From assembly GCA_037176705.1 (NCBI GenBank), contig CM073887.1, positions 26,849,501-26,913,500 of the forward strand: DNA of 64,000 nt, given 5' to 3'. The position numbers and the translations under genes are program-made. The notes beneath the pieces were generated by a model. The model was not told the origin of the DNA. It ran no database searches and was given only the letters and a program-made list of their open reading frames with translations. Shown in pieces: positions 46,839 to 57,609 of this stretch (positions are counted from its first letter, which is position 1; every line of letters starts with the position of its first letter). Origin of the DNA: Molossus alvarezi. Its lineage: Eukaryota; Chordata; Mammalia; Chiroptera; Molossidae.

Positions 46839-47113
46839 TAAAGGGGTTTATTTGGAGCAATGTGGCCACAGTCCTGAGTGGCTGCACTCAGCCAAAGCTC
46901 TGAGCGCCCTCCAGATCCCGAGTGTCCCGACACAGTTCCAGTCCAGTCCGCCCGCCCTCTGCCGGAGCCCAAGTGAACTTCAAACAAATTATAGGGGGCT
47001 CCTGGAAACAGCAAAGATTTTAACTAGAAATAAGAATTCCCAAGTAATTTGGCTGGAAAACCAATCCCCAAAACTAAACCTAGAAGATCAATGTCTGTAC
47101 TGAACAGACCTAC

Positions 47114-47303
47114 CTTGAGGAGGGAGTCAGTGTGGGAGACCACTAGAATGGAAGCTAAGTGCACCTCGGTGCTCTTCCTGAAGACGGAGAAGTGATTCGA
47201 GTCATCTGTGGTGAAATGTTCCTGCACAAAGCGTCGTTCAGCCTTGGCCAAGCTCCAGATCGGGGTGTACTGCTCCTCAAGGTTTTCTTCTGCATCCGTG
47301 GAG
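47114..47303 (-). pseudogene. Exon-like coding segment inside the retroposed insertion, gene not recognised
   Basis: The minus strand is open for at least 60 codons, reading ...EENLEEQYTPIWSLAKAERR, then FVQEHFTTDDSNHFSVFRKS and TEVHLASILVVSHTDSLLK. It ends at CTCAAG|GTAGGT, a consensus splice donor (GT from 47113). The composition looks like real protein, with charged and hydrophobic residues mixed and no low complexity. I do not recognise the family. The left side (47303 and above) abuts the L1 3' UTR without an acceptor, so the piece is cut off. It is probably a captured exon fragment, not an active gene. Confidence 0.45.
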
Positions 47304-48545
47304 ATATGTTTCTCCTTTTTTCCCCACTGACACCTTCCTCCCCCCCAATCCCCAGCTTTGTTGTCCATGTCCATCGGTTATGCATACATGTATATAAATT
47401 CCGTGGTTTATCTCTTCCCTTCCCCACCCACCCCCTCTTCTGAGGGTTGTCAGTCTGTATCCTACTTCCACGTCTCTGGGTCTACCCTGTTCCTCATACT
47501 GTTATGTTCATTGTATTCCACAAATAGGTGAGATCATTGGATATTTGTCTTTCTCTTCTTGGCCTGTTTTGCTTGGGATGGTGCTCTCCAGGTCCCTCCA
47601 TGTCGCCTCGAGGGATGGGAGATCTTTCTTTCTTGCAGTTGCGTGGTATTCCATTGTGTATGTGTGCCACTGCTTTTTTGTCCATTCGTCTGCTGATGGA
47701 CGCTTGGGCTGTTTCCAGATCTTGGCTATTGTGGATGGTGCTGCTGTGAGCATGGGGGTACATGTGTTCTTTCTGATTGGTGTTTCGGACTTCTTGGGGT
47801 GTGTTCCTAGGGATGGGATCACTGGGTCAAATGGCAGTTCAATTTTTGATTTTTTGAGGTAGCACCTTGGTGTTTTCCGTGGTGGCTGCACCTGTCTGCA
47901 TTCCTACCAGCAAGCAGTGTGCTGGAGTCCCCTTTTCTCCACACCCTCGCCTACACTTGTTGTTTGGTGATTTGTTGATGGCCCCATTTTGACAGGTGTG
48001 AGGTGATACCTCATTGTTGGTTGTTTTTTTTTTATCCTCACCTGAGGACATTTTTGCATTTTTTGTACAAATAGTGTGGGAGGGAGAGAGAGAGAGAGAA
48101 ACATCGATGTGAAAGGGACACATCGAGTGGCTTCCACCCGCACAACCCAACCAGGGCTGGGGACAAACTGCAACCAAGGTACATGCCCTTAGCGGGAACC
48201 AAACCCGGGTCTCTTTGGACCACGGGACTACGCTCTAACAGCTGCGCCAAACTAGCCAGGGTTCATTGTTGATTTAATTTTCGTCTATGATGATTGGTGA
48301 TGTTGAGCATTTCTTCGTGTCTCTTGGCCATTTGTGTGTCCTGTTTGGGGAGTTGTCTGTTTAGCTCCTCTGCCATTTTTTGATTGGGTTCTTTGTCTTT
48401 CTTTTGTTGAGCTGTGTGAACGCTCTATATGTTTTGGAGGTTAGCCCCTTATCCGATGTATCATTGGCGGTTATGCTCTCCCATGCAGTGGGTTCTCTTT
48501 CCATTTTGATGGTTGTTTCTTTTGCTGTGCAAAATATTTTTGAAG
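47304..48545 (-). mobile_element. L1 3' end (ORF2 C-terminus and 3' UTR), antisense, split by a Ves SINE
   Basis: Minus-strand translation gives the L1 ORF2 C-terminal pattern in pieces: LLVGMQTGAAT, ELPFDPVIPSLG, WTKKQWHTYTMEYHATARK and EKDKYPMISPICGI. It is followed by the purine-rich bat-type 3' UTR, which reaches GGAGAAACAT at about 47305. The sequence is fairly young-looking but truncated at its 5' end and not functional. Confidence 0.88.
48020..48262 (-). mobile_element. Ves SINE, subtype A, within the antisense L1
   Basis: TSD TCATTGTTG at 48011-48019 and 48263-48271, so it is younger than the surrounding retroposed insertion or arrived with it. Confidence 0.95.
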
Positions 48546-48566
48546 GCCTGTATAAAATGGCACATG

Positions 48567-48604
<38 letters not shown>

Positions 48605-48692
48605 AATAAAGGGGTTTATTTGCCTGACTGCATCAAAGCCCAATCAAACATGAATAGGAGTTTACAGCAAAGAAAGTAAAGGTATATTTATT

Positions 48693-48897
48693 TATTTTCT
48701 TTATTGTTTTTAGAGAGGAAGAGAGCGGGAGAGAGAGATAGAAATATCAATGAGAGAGAACATCAATTAGCCAACTCCTGCAAGCCCCCCACTGGGGATC
48801 AGGCCCACAACCTGGGCATGTGCCCTGACCATGAATCAAACCAGCAACCTCTTGGTACATGGGTTGACACTCAACCACTGAGCCACACCGGCCAGGC
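48693..48897 (-). mobile_element. Ves SINE, subtype B
   Basis: Inverted. TSD AAGGTATATTTATT / AAGGTTTATTTTT, imperfect. Confidence 0.93.
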
Positions 48898-49276
48898 AAG
48901 GTTTATTTTTAAGGAAATGAAACAAACTCAGAGACACAGGTGAGCTGTTTCTCTAAGACCTGGCTCCCTGATGGCTTCTAGGGGATGGGTTAAATGGGGG
49001 GAGGGGGGATCACTAATCATTGTGGAGTTAGGGTCATGGTCTCTATTGATTGGTCAGTGCTAAGGTAGGGGGTAGTTGATCACTGCATCTACTTCTGATG
49101 TCCTCCATGGTGATGCATGGTCTGGGTTCATAAGAGTGTGGTTAGTGGAGTCATTCAACTTTTCTAGGTCTGGAGCTGAAATACAACTGAGGCCTAGATG
49201 TTATCTCTAGTTTGACTAAAACTCTGTCTCTGTGGTCAACAGACCCAAAGCTTTGTTCCTAAGAATATCTAATGCT

Positions 49277-49525
49277 GCCCTGGCCGGTTTTGCTCAGTGG
49301 TTAGAGCGTCGGCCTGCGGTCCAGGGAGAAGCAGGTTCGGTTCCCGCTAAGGGCACATATCTCGGTTGCAGTTTGTCCCCAGCCCTGGTTGGGTAGTGTG
49401 GATGGCAGCCACCGATGTGTACCTTTCACGTCGATGTTTCTCTCTCTCTCTCTCTTCCTCTCTCTCCCACTCTATGTGAACAAAAAATGAAAAAATGTCC
49501 TCAGGTGAGGATATATATATATATC
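49277..49525 (+). mobile_element. Ves SINE, subtype A
   Basis: GCCCTGGCCGGTTTTGCTCA head. Tail GTCCTCAGGTGAGGAT followed by (AT)n. Confidence 0.94.
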
Positions 49526-49720
49526 TGCTGACCAGAAACTCATCGTGCTGAGGGCTTAGTAATTAAGGGAGCAGACATGTAAGGGAGAAGGAGGTAGGTG
49601 AGTTAGGGTGCTCCTGGTCTGAACAAGCCAGTTTGAATCAAAAGGAAAGAAGGAGAAAAGATAAGATTAAAGAAATGAAGTTTCTACGAGGTTACAGTTC
49701 CTTGCTATATGTATATGTAT

Positions 49721-49781
49721 GTCTATACCTATATCTATACCTATGCCTATACCTATACCCATACCTATATCTATATCTATA

Positions 49782-49822
<41 letters not shown>

Positions 49823-49828
49823 ATACCT

Positions 49829-49881
<53 letters not shown>

Positions 49882-49970
49882 TATACCTATACCTATACCT
49901 ATACCTATACCTATACCTATACCTATACCTATACATCTCTACCTATACCTATACATCTCTACCTCTATAC
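49721..49970. repeat. Compound hexanucleotide satellite
   Basis: About 250 bp of six-base units in ordered blocks: mixed (CTATAC/CTATAT), then about six GTGCCT units (49783-49820), about eight CCCATA units (49832-49879), then nine or more CCTATA units (49880-49934), and two longer ACATCTCTACCTAT units. The unit has no stop codon in several frames, which creates long spurious open frames on both strands. Confidence 0.95.
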
Positions 49971-49977
49971 AAGGCAA

Positions 49978-50036
49978 GGCCAAGATTTGGACCCAGTCCT
50001 GCTCCAGAGACTGTGCTCTTAACCACTAAGCTCTAC
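49978..50036 (+). repeat. MIR 3' fragment
   Basis: AGATTTGGACCCAGTCCTGC ... TGTGCTCTTAACCACTAAGC, immediately after the hexanucleotide satellite. Confidence 0.55.
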
Positions 50037-50427
50037 ATGAGGAAAAGCCAGGTGACTGAGCCCAGAGGGGTGCGTGATGGACCTTGAACACTGTCCTCTG
50101 GGTCACTGCAGACTGCAGCACTAGGTACAGGCAGCCATGGGTAGAGGACTTGTGGGTTGGGATTCCTGGAAAAGGGAGATGGAAAAGCTTTAGCCAAGAA
50201 ATGGAGTCAGAGGATGTGAATAAGCCTGCTTTGCCTGAAGCCTAGACTTCAGAGAGAGCTTCTGGAATTGCTTCATGCCCAGTGTGGCCTCTTTGACCAC
50301 GGGTGACAATGGAAAAATGTGGTCAAGGATGTCACATCAACTTGCTGTGTTTCTTAAATCCTTATATTGGATTGTGGCATATCTAAGTCACCTATCTTAT
50401 AAACATCTTTGAGTCTTCTCACTATGA

Positions 50428-50445
50428 TATCTATATCTATATCTA

Positions 50446-50484
<39 letters not shown>

Positions 50485-50485
50485 T
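50428..50485. repeat. (TATC)n microsatellite
   Basis: ATATCT units pass into pure ATCT units. Confidence 0.95.
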
Positions 50486-50525
50486 CCATACCCATATATG
50501 GTAAACTATGATCTTATAGTTTATT

Positions 50526-50744
50526 TAAAAAAATTTTTTTTTCTTTTTGATTTTTAAAGAGAGAGGAAGGGAGAGGGAGAGAGAGATAGAAACATCAATG
50601 AGAGAGAACATCGATTGGCTGCCTCCCGCATGCCCCCCACTGGGAATTGAACCCACAACCTGGGCATGTGCCCTGACTGGGAATTGAACCAGCGACCTCT
50701 TGGTGCATGGCTTGATGCTCAACCACTGAGCCACACCAGCTGGG
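50526..50744 (-). mobile_element. Ves SINE, subtype B
   Basis: Inverted. TSD CTTATAGTTTATT at 50513-50525 and 50745-50757. Confidence 0.96.
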
Positions 50745-50826
50745 CTTATAGTTTATTGTACTGAATCTTTTCTACCATTTTTCCTTACTTATATCCCAAA
50801 GGAAAAAATACAAAGAATACTGGATT

Positions 50827-51073
50827 TGCCCTGGCCAGTTTGGCTCAGCGGTTAGAGCGTCAACCTGTGGTCCGGAGAGACCCGGGTTTGGTTCCTGCTA
50901 AGGGCACGTACTTCGGTTGCAGTTTGTCCCCGGCCCTGGTTGGTCGTGCGGGTGGCAGCCACTCGATGTGTCCCTTCACGTCGATGTTTCTCTCTCTCTC
51001 TCCCTCCCACTCTATCTGTACAAAAAATGGAAAAATATCCTCGGGTGAGGATAAAAAAAAAAAAAAAAAAGAG
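50827..51073 (+). mobile_element. Ves SINE, subtype A, young
   Basis: TSD AAAGAATACTGGATT at 50812-50826 and 51074-51088. Long pure A tail. Confidence 0.97.
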
Positions 51074-51232
51074 AAAGAATACTGGATTCATTTTATAACA
51101 GAAAACTCCTAGATTCGCTATAAAGACAGTGTCTCTGATCAAATAAATTTGTGCTGTCAAACTTCCCTTTTTTGGAAATCTTTTAAAAATTTTATTCAAC
51201 AAATGTTTAAAAAACAAACAAACAGTTTTTAG

Positions 51233-51473
51233 GCCCTGGCCAGTTTGGCTTAGCAGTTAGAGCCTCGACCTGTGGACCAAAGAGTCCCAGGTTCAGTTCC
51301 GGCCAAGGGCATGTACCTCAGTTGCGGTTCATCCCCTGCCCCAGTTGGGATCGTGCGGGTGGCAGTTAATCAATGTGTCTCTCTCACATTGATGTCTCTC
51401 TCTCTCTCTCTCTTTTCCTCCCACTCTGTCTAAAGATAAATGTAAAAATATCCTCTGGTGAGGATAAAAAAAA
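51233..51473 (+). mobile_element. Ves SINE, subtype A
   Basis: TSD AGTTTTTAG at 51224-51232 and 51474-51482. Confidence 0.95.
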
Positions 51474-52333
51474 AGTTTTTAGTATTATAATAAGTTGATA
51501 TTGTAAAATAGTACTTGGAACAACAACAACAAAAAGAAACAGAGTCAGAGTCATAGGCTGGGCAAAAACAAGCCCTGAACCAAACTGCAGAAGGCCAGTG
51601 GAGGCAGAAACAGACAGATGTCAACCTCTGGAATTTAACACTGAAGATCAAGACAATAGAGTAAAAACAGTGTGATACATGTCGCTGCGGACAAACTAGA
51701 AGTGAACTTTGCATCTTTGAGGTGAGGTACACCCCCCCAAAAATGATCTCTAGTTTTATAGCAATGTATCTGGAACCATTGTTATCTTAGCAGAAGTAAA
51801 ATTCCGTTTTACTCCTTTGTGGTGAGGGTGCGGGTGTATGTCAAAACCGGGAATAGTGGATGTGCTGAAATAGCAGTGAGCAGCTTTGAGCAGCCGCTGA
51901 GTGTATTTATAGACATCAAGCACACGAAACACGCCCACGTCATACACCCTCTCCCCAGGAATCCAGGATGTATGAAAAAGAATACAGGGTGTACATTTGG
52001 CAGTCTGTACCACACATGGGGTGTGCTAGGCATAATAACCTAAAAACCCTTTATAGTAGCTGACCAACATTTTATCAAAGCTATACAATGAGTGATTGGA
52101 GGGCTCGTAGACAGAATTGTTTTGAATGTGAGATCTTTCTTTTTTCAAACAAAAGCACTGACACAATCTGTCTGAATCTCTCAAGGTCAAGTCATCCACT
52201 GTGACCGCAGGTGAATGGATTAATAATAGGATGGCAAAAGGTTGGAACTCTTCCTTTTTATTCTGTGCAGTTCTCTACCATTACTTTTAACAATAAACTA
52301 TATAGCTTTTATAATTGCAAAGACTTTATTTAA

Positions 52334-52350
52334 ACACACACACACACACA
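52334..52350. repeat. Short (AC)n
   Basis: Eight AC units. Confidence 0.9.
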
Positions 52351-52517
52351 ATAGACTGCAGACAGAGCTGCCGGCTCTGTTACTGTGAAACACAGGGAGG
52401 ACTATAGATGGAACAGAGGGACAGGTTCTTTGGGCAGAGGGTCACTCCCCCAATGCCCTGTGCTCTGAAGGTTTGGGGATGAAATTGGTAAACCCTAGGA
52501 CCAAATTTCAACCAGTA

Positions 52518-52659
52518 CAGGCATACCTGGTTTTATTGCACTTCACCTTATTGCGCTTCACAGACATTGTGTTTTTTACAAATTTAAGGCTCCACCAGCA
52601 AAAATGATTTTGACTCCTAACCTGGAACCGGACCCACAGTGTCTCTCAGGTACGCCCAG
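52518..52659 (+). mobile_element. Tigger-like MITE, short
   Basis: The left end CAGGCATACCTGGTTTTATT follows TA, and a matching inverted end GGTACGCCCAG lies 142 bp on. The internal TTGCGCTTCACAGA is typical of Tigger non-autonomous copies. It is internally deleted. Confidence 0.55.
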
Positions 52660-52698
52660 AATAGTCTCTTGGCATGAAAAGCAGGGACCCTGGTGGCC

Positions 52699-52907
52699 TT
52701 TTTTTTTTTTTTTAATTGAGTTTAGAGAGAGAGGAAGTGGGGGGGATATCTAAGAGAGATCATCGATTGGCTGCCTCCTGCATGCCCCCCCTGCCCCCCC
52801 GCTGGGGATTTGGCCCATAACCTGGGCATGTGCCCTGACAGGGAATCGAACCGGCGACCTCTTGGTGCATGGGACAACGCTCAACCAGTGAGCCACACTG
52901 GCCGGCC
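52699..52907 (-). mobile_element. Ves SINE, subtype B
   Basis: Inverted, with a C-run expansion (52782-52801) in the middle. Confidence 0.93.
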
Positions 52908-52981
52908 TAGCCATACTTATTAAATAGGATAAAGTATCAGCTACTATGAGCATGAGCTGGGCTTAGCTTTAACCTGTCATT

Positions 52982-53199
52982 GTTTTATTTTAAATGTTTT
53001 TTGTTGATTTTTTTAGAGAGAGGAAGGAAGAGAGAGATAGGAACATTGATGGAGAGAGAAACATTGATCGGCTGTCTCCCTCATACCCCTCACTGGAGAA
53101 TTGAGTCTGCAACCCAGGCATGTGCCCCAACTGGGAATTGAACCAGGACCTCTCAGTCCATGGGACGATGCTCAGTCCACTGAGCCACACTGGCCAAGC
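52982..53199 (-). mobile_element. Ves SINE, subtype C
   Basis: Inverted. TSD TAACCTGTCATT at 52970-52981 and 53200-53211. Confidence 0.95.
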
Positions 53200-53466
53200 T
53201 AACCTGTCATTCTTAACAGGAAGTGTTCAGAGAAGTCCTGGGTTAGGACCTCGGGGGCTGGGGGATGAAGGTGTTCCAGCCTGAGATGAGAGGGCATGTT
53301 GAAGCAAAAGTCACAGATAGATCAAATGTGTCAGTGCCTTTGAGTGACATCCATTTTATCATGGAGAAAGCAGATCCTAGAAATGTAGAAGATCCTGGTG
53401 CCTTCTAGAATGCTCTGTTCCAACAAGTGAGCCCGGAGGCTTGGGCACAGTGCAGTATGCTGAGGT

Positions 53467-53979
53467 TCACTCCATTGCTTCAGCAGCCTCCTCATCACCA
53501 CCATCTGAAAGATCCTCCTCACCTGGCTCCTCCTCTAGTAAACAGCTTGTGACAGACTTCTGGATAGCTTCCCGCTCTCCCTCATCAGTGCAGTTCTGCA
53601 ACAAGATCAATAGCTGTCTCCTGTTGTACTGAATCAGGAACTCCTGACATGTTCTAATTGTACCTCCCACATGCAAGGTGTTTAGAAAACACGGGTACCG
53701 GTGTCCTTTGTTCTCCAAGTACGTGATGAAGGGAAGAGCTGACCACACTAGCTGGTAGAATTCCTTTCGGCATAGAAGTAGCACTATTCCAGTATAGGCA
53801 TTGAGGTATCGTACCGCGAAGCCGATGGAGCAGGCGGCCGCGCCGAAAGTTCCGTGCATGCGGGCAATTGTGTCCCATACAAGGCCACCAAGCACTCCGT
53901 CATCCAGACTCAGGCGGCAGCGGGGGTCGGCAGACACCACTTCGCAGAGCAGGTACCTGTGCTTGAACCGCACCATGGC
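53467..53979 (-). pseudogene. POP5: Intronless POP5 retrocopy with an intact 170-codon frame
   Basis: The product is clearly POP5, a protein subunit of the nuclear RNase P and RNase MRP complexes that process pre-tRNA and pre-rRNA. Recognisable blocks include MVRFKHRYLLCE, DTIAR.HGTFGAAACSIGFA, VRYLNAYTGIVLL, FYQLVWSALPFITYLENKGH, HVGGTIRTCQ and QNCTDEGEREAIQKSVT, ending in an acidic tail and EEAAEAME. Human POP5 is 163 residues; this copy has 170 because the acidic tail is longer. The frame runs uninterrupted from a start with good context (GTCGCCATGG) to a stop. The parent gene has introns, so this is a retrocopy. In-frame codons continue 20 triplets upstream (to 54039), but homology starts at 53979. 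Several changes hit Arg codons (to Trp, Leu or Gly), which suggests CpG decay. No poly(A) tail or TSD could be found, so it is fairly old. It could be a retrogene or an unexpressed pseudogene. Confidence 0.9.
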
Positions 53980-54607
53980 GACCTCCCCCTGGTGGCCTTT
54001 TGATCTGTCATCTTTAGAGGCCGTGAAAACATACATCACTTACCAGAAAAGTCATCACTTTTTCACTCACCAGAAAAAAGAAAAAAAAGGGAACCGAAAT
54101 TGCTGTGAGAACCCGCTTAGAACAGATAGTACAGAAAATTGGGGGCATCTGCTTTCCTGTCGCCGATTCCGTGAAGTGCAAAGAACGGAAAAGATTGGCA
54201 GAGATTCAGAATTGCTTAATAGGAGCGAGAACATAGGCACAGGCTTGCCTTCTCTAGACCAAGTCTCAACGTTCTTAATGCAGCAAACAGTGAGCACCGC
54301 TGTGTGCTGCTGAGCTCTGCAGGAAATGCACAGAGTAAATGAAACGCAGCTACCTTCAAGGGGTTCGTCACTTGACCATTGCCTTTGCGCTCCGGGATGT
54401 TGTAGCAACTAAAACACACTCTCCCTATTTCTTGCAATTAGGTCCACTTATTTGTTTTATTTTGTTTGGGTCTCTCACTGTTTCTACCACAAGTTTCTCC
54501 AGATATTTGATGAGCGGTGGACTTGATATTTTACTTCAAGTCTCTTACATCTGATTTCCCAGGAGAAGAAAAGGCAGATTAACAATATGTTATCTGTTGG
54601 GATCTTT

Positions 54608-54815
54608 TTTTCTTTATTGATCTCAGAGGGAGAGGAAAGGAGAGGGAGAGAGAGAGAGAAACATCGATGAGAGAGAACATCAAATGGCCGCCTCCTGCAC
54701 GCCCCACACTGGGGATCAGGCCTACAACCTGGGCATGTGTCCTGACCGGGAATCAGACTGGTGACCTCTTGGTGCATGGGTTGACGCTCAACCACTGAGC
54801 CACACCGGCTGGGCG
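54608..54815 (-). mobile_element. Ves SINE, subtype B
   Basis: Inverted. TSD ATCTGTTGGGATCTTT at 54592-54607 and 54816-54831. Confidence 0.97.
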
Positions 54816-54941
54816 ATCTGTTGGGATCTTTGCAGTGACTCATTCCTCAGAGTTTCTGAATTCACAAGGGCTCACTAACAGTAGAAAATACCTCTTTCTC
54901 CGAGCTATTAATTCCTCCTTTAGGTATAAACTATCTTTTTT

Positions 54942-55186
54942 TTTTTTTTATCCTCACCCGAGGATATTTTTCCATTTTTTGTACAGATAGAGTGGGAGGG
55001 AGAGAGAGGAAGGGAGAGAGAGAGAAACATCGATGTGAAGGGACACATCGAGTGGCTGCCACCCGCACGACCAACCAGGGCCGGGGACAAACTGCAACCG
55101 AAGTACATGCCCTTAGCGGGAACCGAACCCGGGTCTCTCCGGACCGCAGGCTGACGCTCCAACCGCTGAGCCAAACCGGCCAGGGC
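54942..55186 (-). mobile_element. Ves SINE, subtype A, young
   Basis: Inverted, near consensus. TSD TAAACTATCTTTTT (54927-54940, 55187-55200). Confidence 0.97.
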
Positions 55187-55789
55187 TAAACTATCTTTTT
55201 TAACACTTAATTTCATAATGAGTTCTCTTTCAGCATAATAATAATTGCAAAAGTTTTAAATCCATTCTTCTTGCTTTTAATTTATCGATTACTTATTGCA
55301 CATCTGACTACTGTGGCTCTGTAACACCTAGCAACATCACACGAACAGGTTACAGTTGCATCTGTTACTATTCCACTGTCATTCAAAGAGGAAAAAGAGA
55401 AAAGCCTAACTCACCTGGCTTCTGGCCTACACAGGTCCCAGAATTTCTTTCTTTCATTTTTTTGAATCATAGCATGGAGCATACTCTGAGATAATCTTAA
55501 ATAACCTTAAATAAATAATCTAGTGCTTGCATTCATAGGAACAGAGAGAAATAAAACAAGTAGATTCATGAAGGTCATTCATTGAAAAGAAGGAAGAAGG
55601 GACGACGCCAGGGCACACTTCATTGTTTTCCTGTTCTTTTCTTTCCAGCGAGAGAACACTGTTGCAGAACACCCTTCCCAGCCTGTGCACACGGCAGCTG
55701 TGCTCTTCATGGTGAGTCTCTCTCTCTCCAAGCTCGAACAGGTCTTTGCTGAGAAGCAGCCCAAGCCCAGGACAGGGAAAGGATAGCAA

Positions 55790-56250
55790 GTGAAGGGGAG
55801 CAGAATATGTCATCCTCAAATATGCCACTTTGGTATGTTGATTAATTTGAACTAAAGCTACGTGAGAAACAGCTGACGCAGGAAACACTCTGACCCTTCT
55901 TTGTCCCTCTGAAAGCAGGAGGAGAGAGGCATCCTTATCACCAGACACAGGGAACTTCGGCAGAGAAGGCTGTATACAACCTGTTACTTCCCCGATAATT
56001 TATTACCCCAAGCCCAAACTTCTTTGTTTGTCAAGTCTTCATAAATGTATTGTTTCTTTGTCTAAAAAGCATAAAGGCCTTCCTGCTTTGGTCACTTCTT
56101 TGAGTCTCATAGTTTTATGGGCTCTTATACATACAAAATTAAATTCATTTTTCTTCTGTTAATCTATCTATGTTAATTTATGTATTAGATCAGCCAAAGA
56201 ACCTTGAAGGTAGGAAGGGAAAGTTTTGCTCTCCTATATAAGCCAGGACA
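55790..56250 (+). mobile_element. Solo LTR remnant, ERVL-type
   Basis: The motifs CAAATATGCCACTTTGGTAT, TACCCCAAGCCCAAACTTCT, TCTAAAAAGCATAAAGGCCT and CTTCTGTTAATCTATCTATG in this order mark an old endogenous retrovirus LTR. No coding region accompanies it. Confidence 0.55.
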
Positions 56251-56565
56251 AAGGAAACAAAAATAACATAATACTGTTGTTCTTTTCAATTCAGACAGAG
56301 TTCAGGAATCTCTAAAAATTTAGAGATGAAAGAAACTACTTTTAGTTAGAAAAAGCAAGGAAAGGGTAACCAAGGAGGTGGTTTTTTAATTGAACCTTGA
56401 AGGATGGGTAGGATTTCCATGGCAGAGATGATGGATGGGGAGAGATATAGCAACCTGCTTGTGCCATGGTGTCAGCTTGTAACTCCATCTCCCTGAGATC
56501 CAGTATCTTTTTCTATACAATGAGGATGTGAGGATCTAGAAGATACCCCTCCCCCCACTCCTCTT

Positions 56566-56791
56566 TTTTTTTTTTTTTAATTTTAATTCAGATAGAGTGG
56601 GAAGGAGAGAACAGGGAAGAGAGGGAAAGAAACATCAACGTGAAAGGGACACATCGAGTGGCTGCCACCCGCACGACCAACCAGGGCCGGGGACAAACTG
56701 CAACCGAGGTATGTGCCCTTAGCAGGAACTGAACCCGGGACTCTCTGGTCCACAGGCCGACACTAACCACTGAGCCAAACCGGCCAGGGCG
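56566..56791 (-). mobile_element. Ves SINE, subtype A, tail motif deleted
   Basis: Inverted. TSD CCCCCACTCCTCTT (56552-56565, 56792-56805). The CCTCACCCGAGGACATTTT tail block is missing although the T run is present. Confidence 0.95.
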
Positions 56792-57356
56792 CCCCCACTC
56801 CTCTTACACAACACAGCCGGAATTGAACTTTGGCCAATACAATATTTGCATGGCTCTTGACCAAGATCTTTCCCACTCACCTCTTTTATGCCCCTTTCTG
56901 TCTTTCTCAGTTTCCTCCATTTATGCTCTTTGAGTTAAAAATAAAATATATTTGTCAGTCATTGCCATTATGCTGCATATAAACCACCCCACAGTTTACT
57001 GGCTTATGACATTAATTCTCATGCTCACAGGTTTCTGGGGTAGCTGCTCCACCTTGGACTTTGCTGAGTGATTCTGCTCCACCCTCCAACCTTAGTAGGC
57101 TCTAGTTTGTTCTCACTATCACTTCCAAAGAATGCTTTGGATCCTTACCTTTGTCTGCACCATCTCCCAACACCCTGCCTATGTGGAAAAGGATATAGGT
57201 ACATGTTAATTAGCTAAATCAACCCAAAACCCACAAACATTTCCAGAATCTTGTTTCCTGTTGAATATTCTAGAAATTGCTAAAATCAAACCACAAGGAA
57301 TTGTCGTCTGGACTGCCTTCCACAAGATTTATGTACATGATACAATTACCATTCTT

Positions 57357-57599
57357 TTCTTTTTTTCAATCCTCACCCGAGGACATTTTTCCATTTATCA
57401 TCAGATAGAGTGGAAGGGAGGGAGAGAGAAAGAGAAACATCGATGTGAGAGAGACGTATCAATTGGTCACCTCCCGCTCAACCCCAACCAGGGCCTGGGA
57501 TGAACTGCAACGGAGGTACGTGCCTCTGACTGGAATTGAACCTGTGACTCTTTGGTCCACGGGCTGATGCTCCAACTGCTGAGCCAAACCGACCAGGGT
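57357..57599 (-). mobile_element. Ves SINE, subtype A
   Basis: Inverted. TSD CCATTCTT at 57349-57356 and 57600-57607. Confidence 0.95.
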
Positions 57600-57609
57600 C
57601 CATTCTTGT

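Larger units (their letters stand above)
46855..48606 (+). mobile_element. Retroposed chimeric insertion with poly(A) and 16 bp TSD
   Basis: A 1.75 kb insertion is flanked by the perfect 16 bp duplication TAAAGGGGTTTATTTG (46839-46854 and 48607-48622) and ends in about 30 A residues (48573-48602). These are hallmarks of L1-driven retroposition. From left to right it holds about 450 bp of non-repetitive sequence (46855-47303), an L1 3' end in antisense (about 47304-48545), a 28 bp unique segment with a TATAAA-type polyadenylation signal near 48551, and poly(A). A Ves SINE inserted later at 48020-48262. The insertion sits at the end of an MLT1-like LTR. It may be the retrocopy of a chimeric RNA carrying antisense L1, or an L1 insertion with 3' transduction and 5' inversion (twin priming). 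Confidence 0.8.

Noticed and set aside
46852..47103. 83-codon plus-strand frame at the left end of the retroposed insertion
   Set aside because: It starts in the target site and has no recognised similarity. The opposite strand carries the exon-like signal with a donor site.
47494..47891. 127-codon frame as a possible gene
   Set aside because: It is the C-terminal part of L1 ORF2, truncated and interrupted by a SINE.
49633..50087. Open frames of 89-129 codons with Tyr/Leu/Pro/Ile repeats
   Set aside because: They are translations of the hexanucleotide satellite, whose unit lacks stops in several frames.
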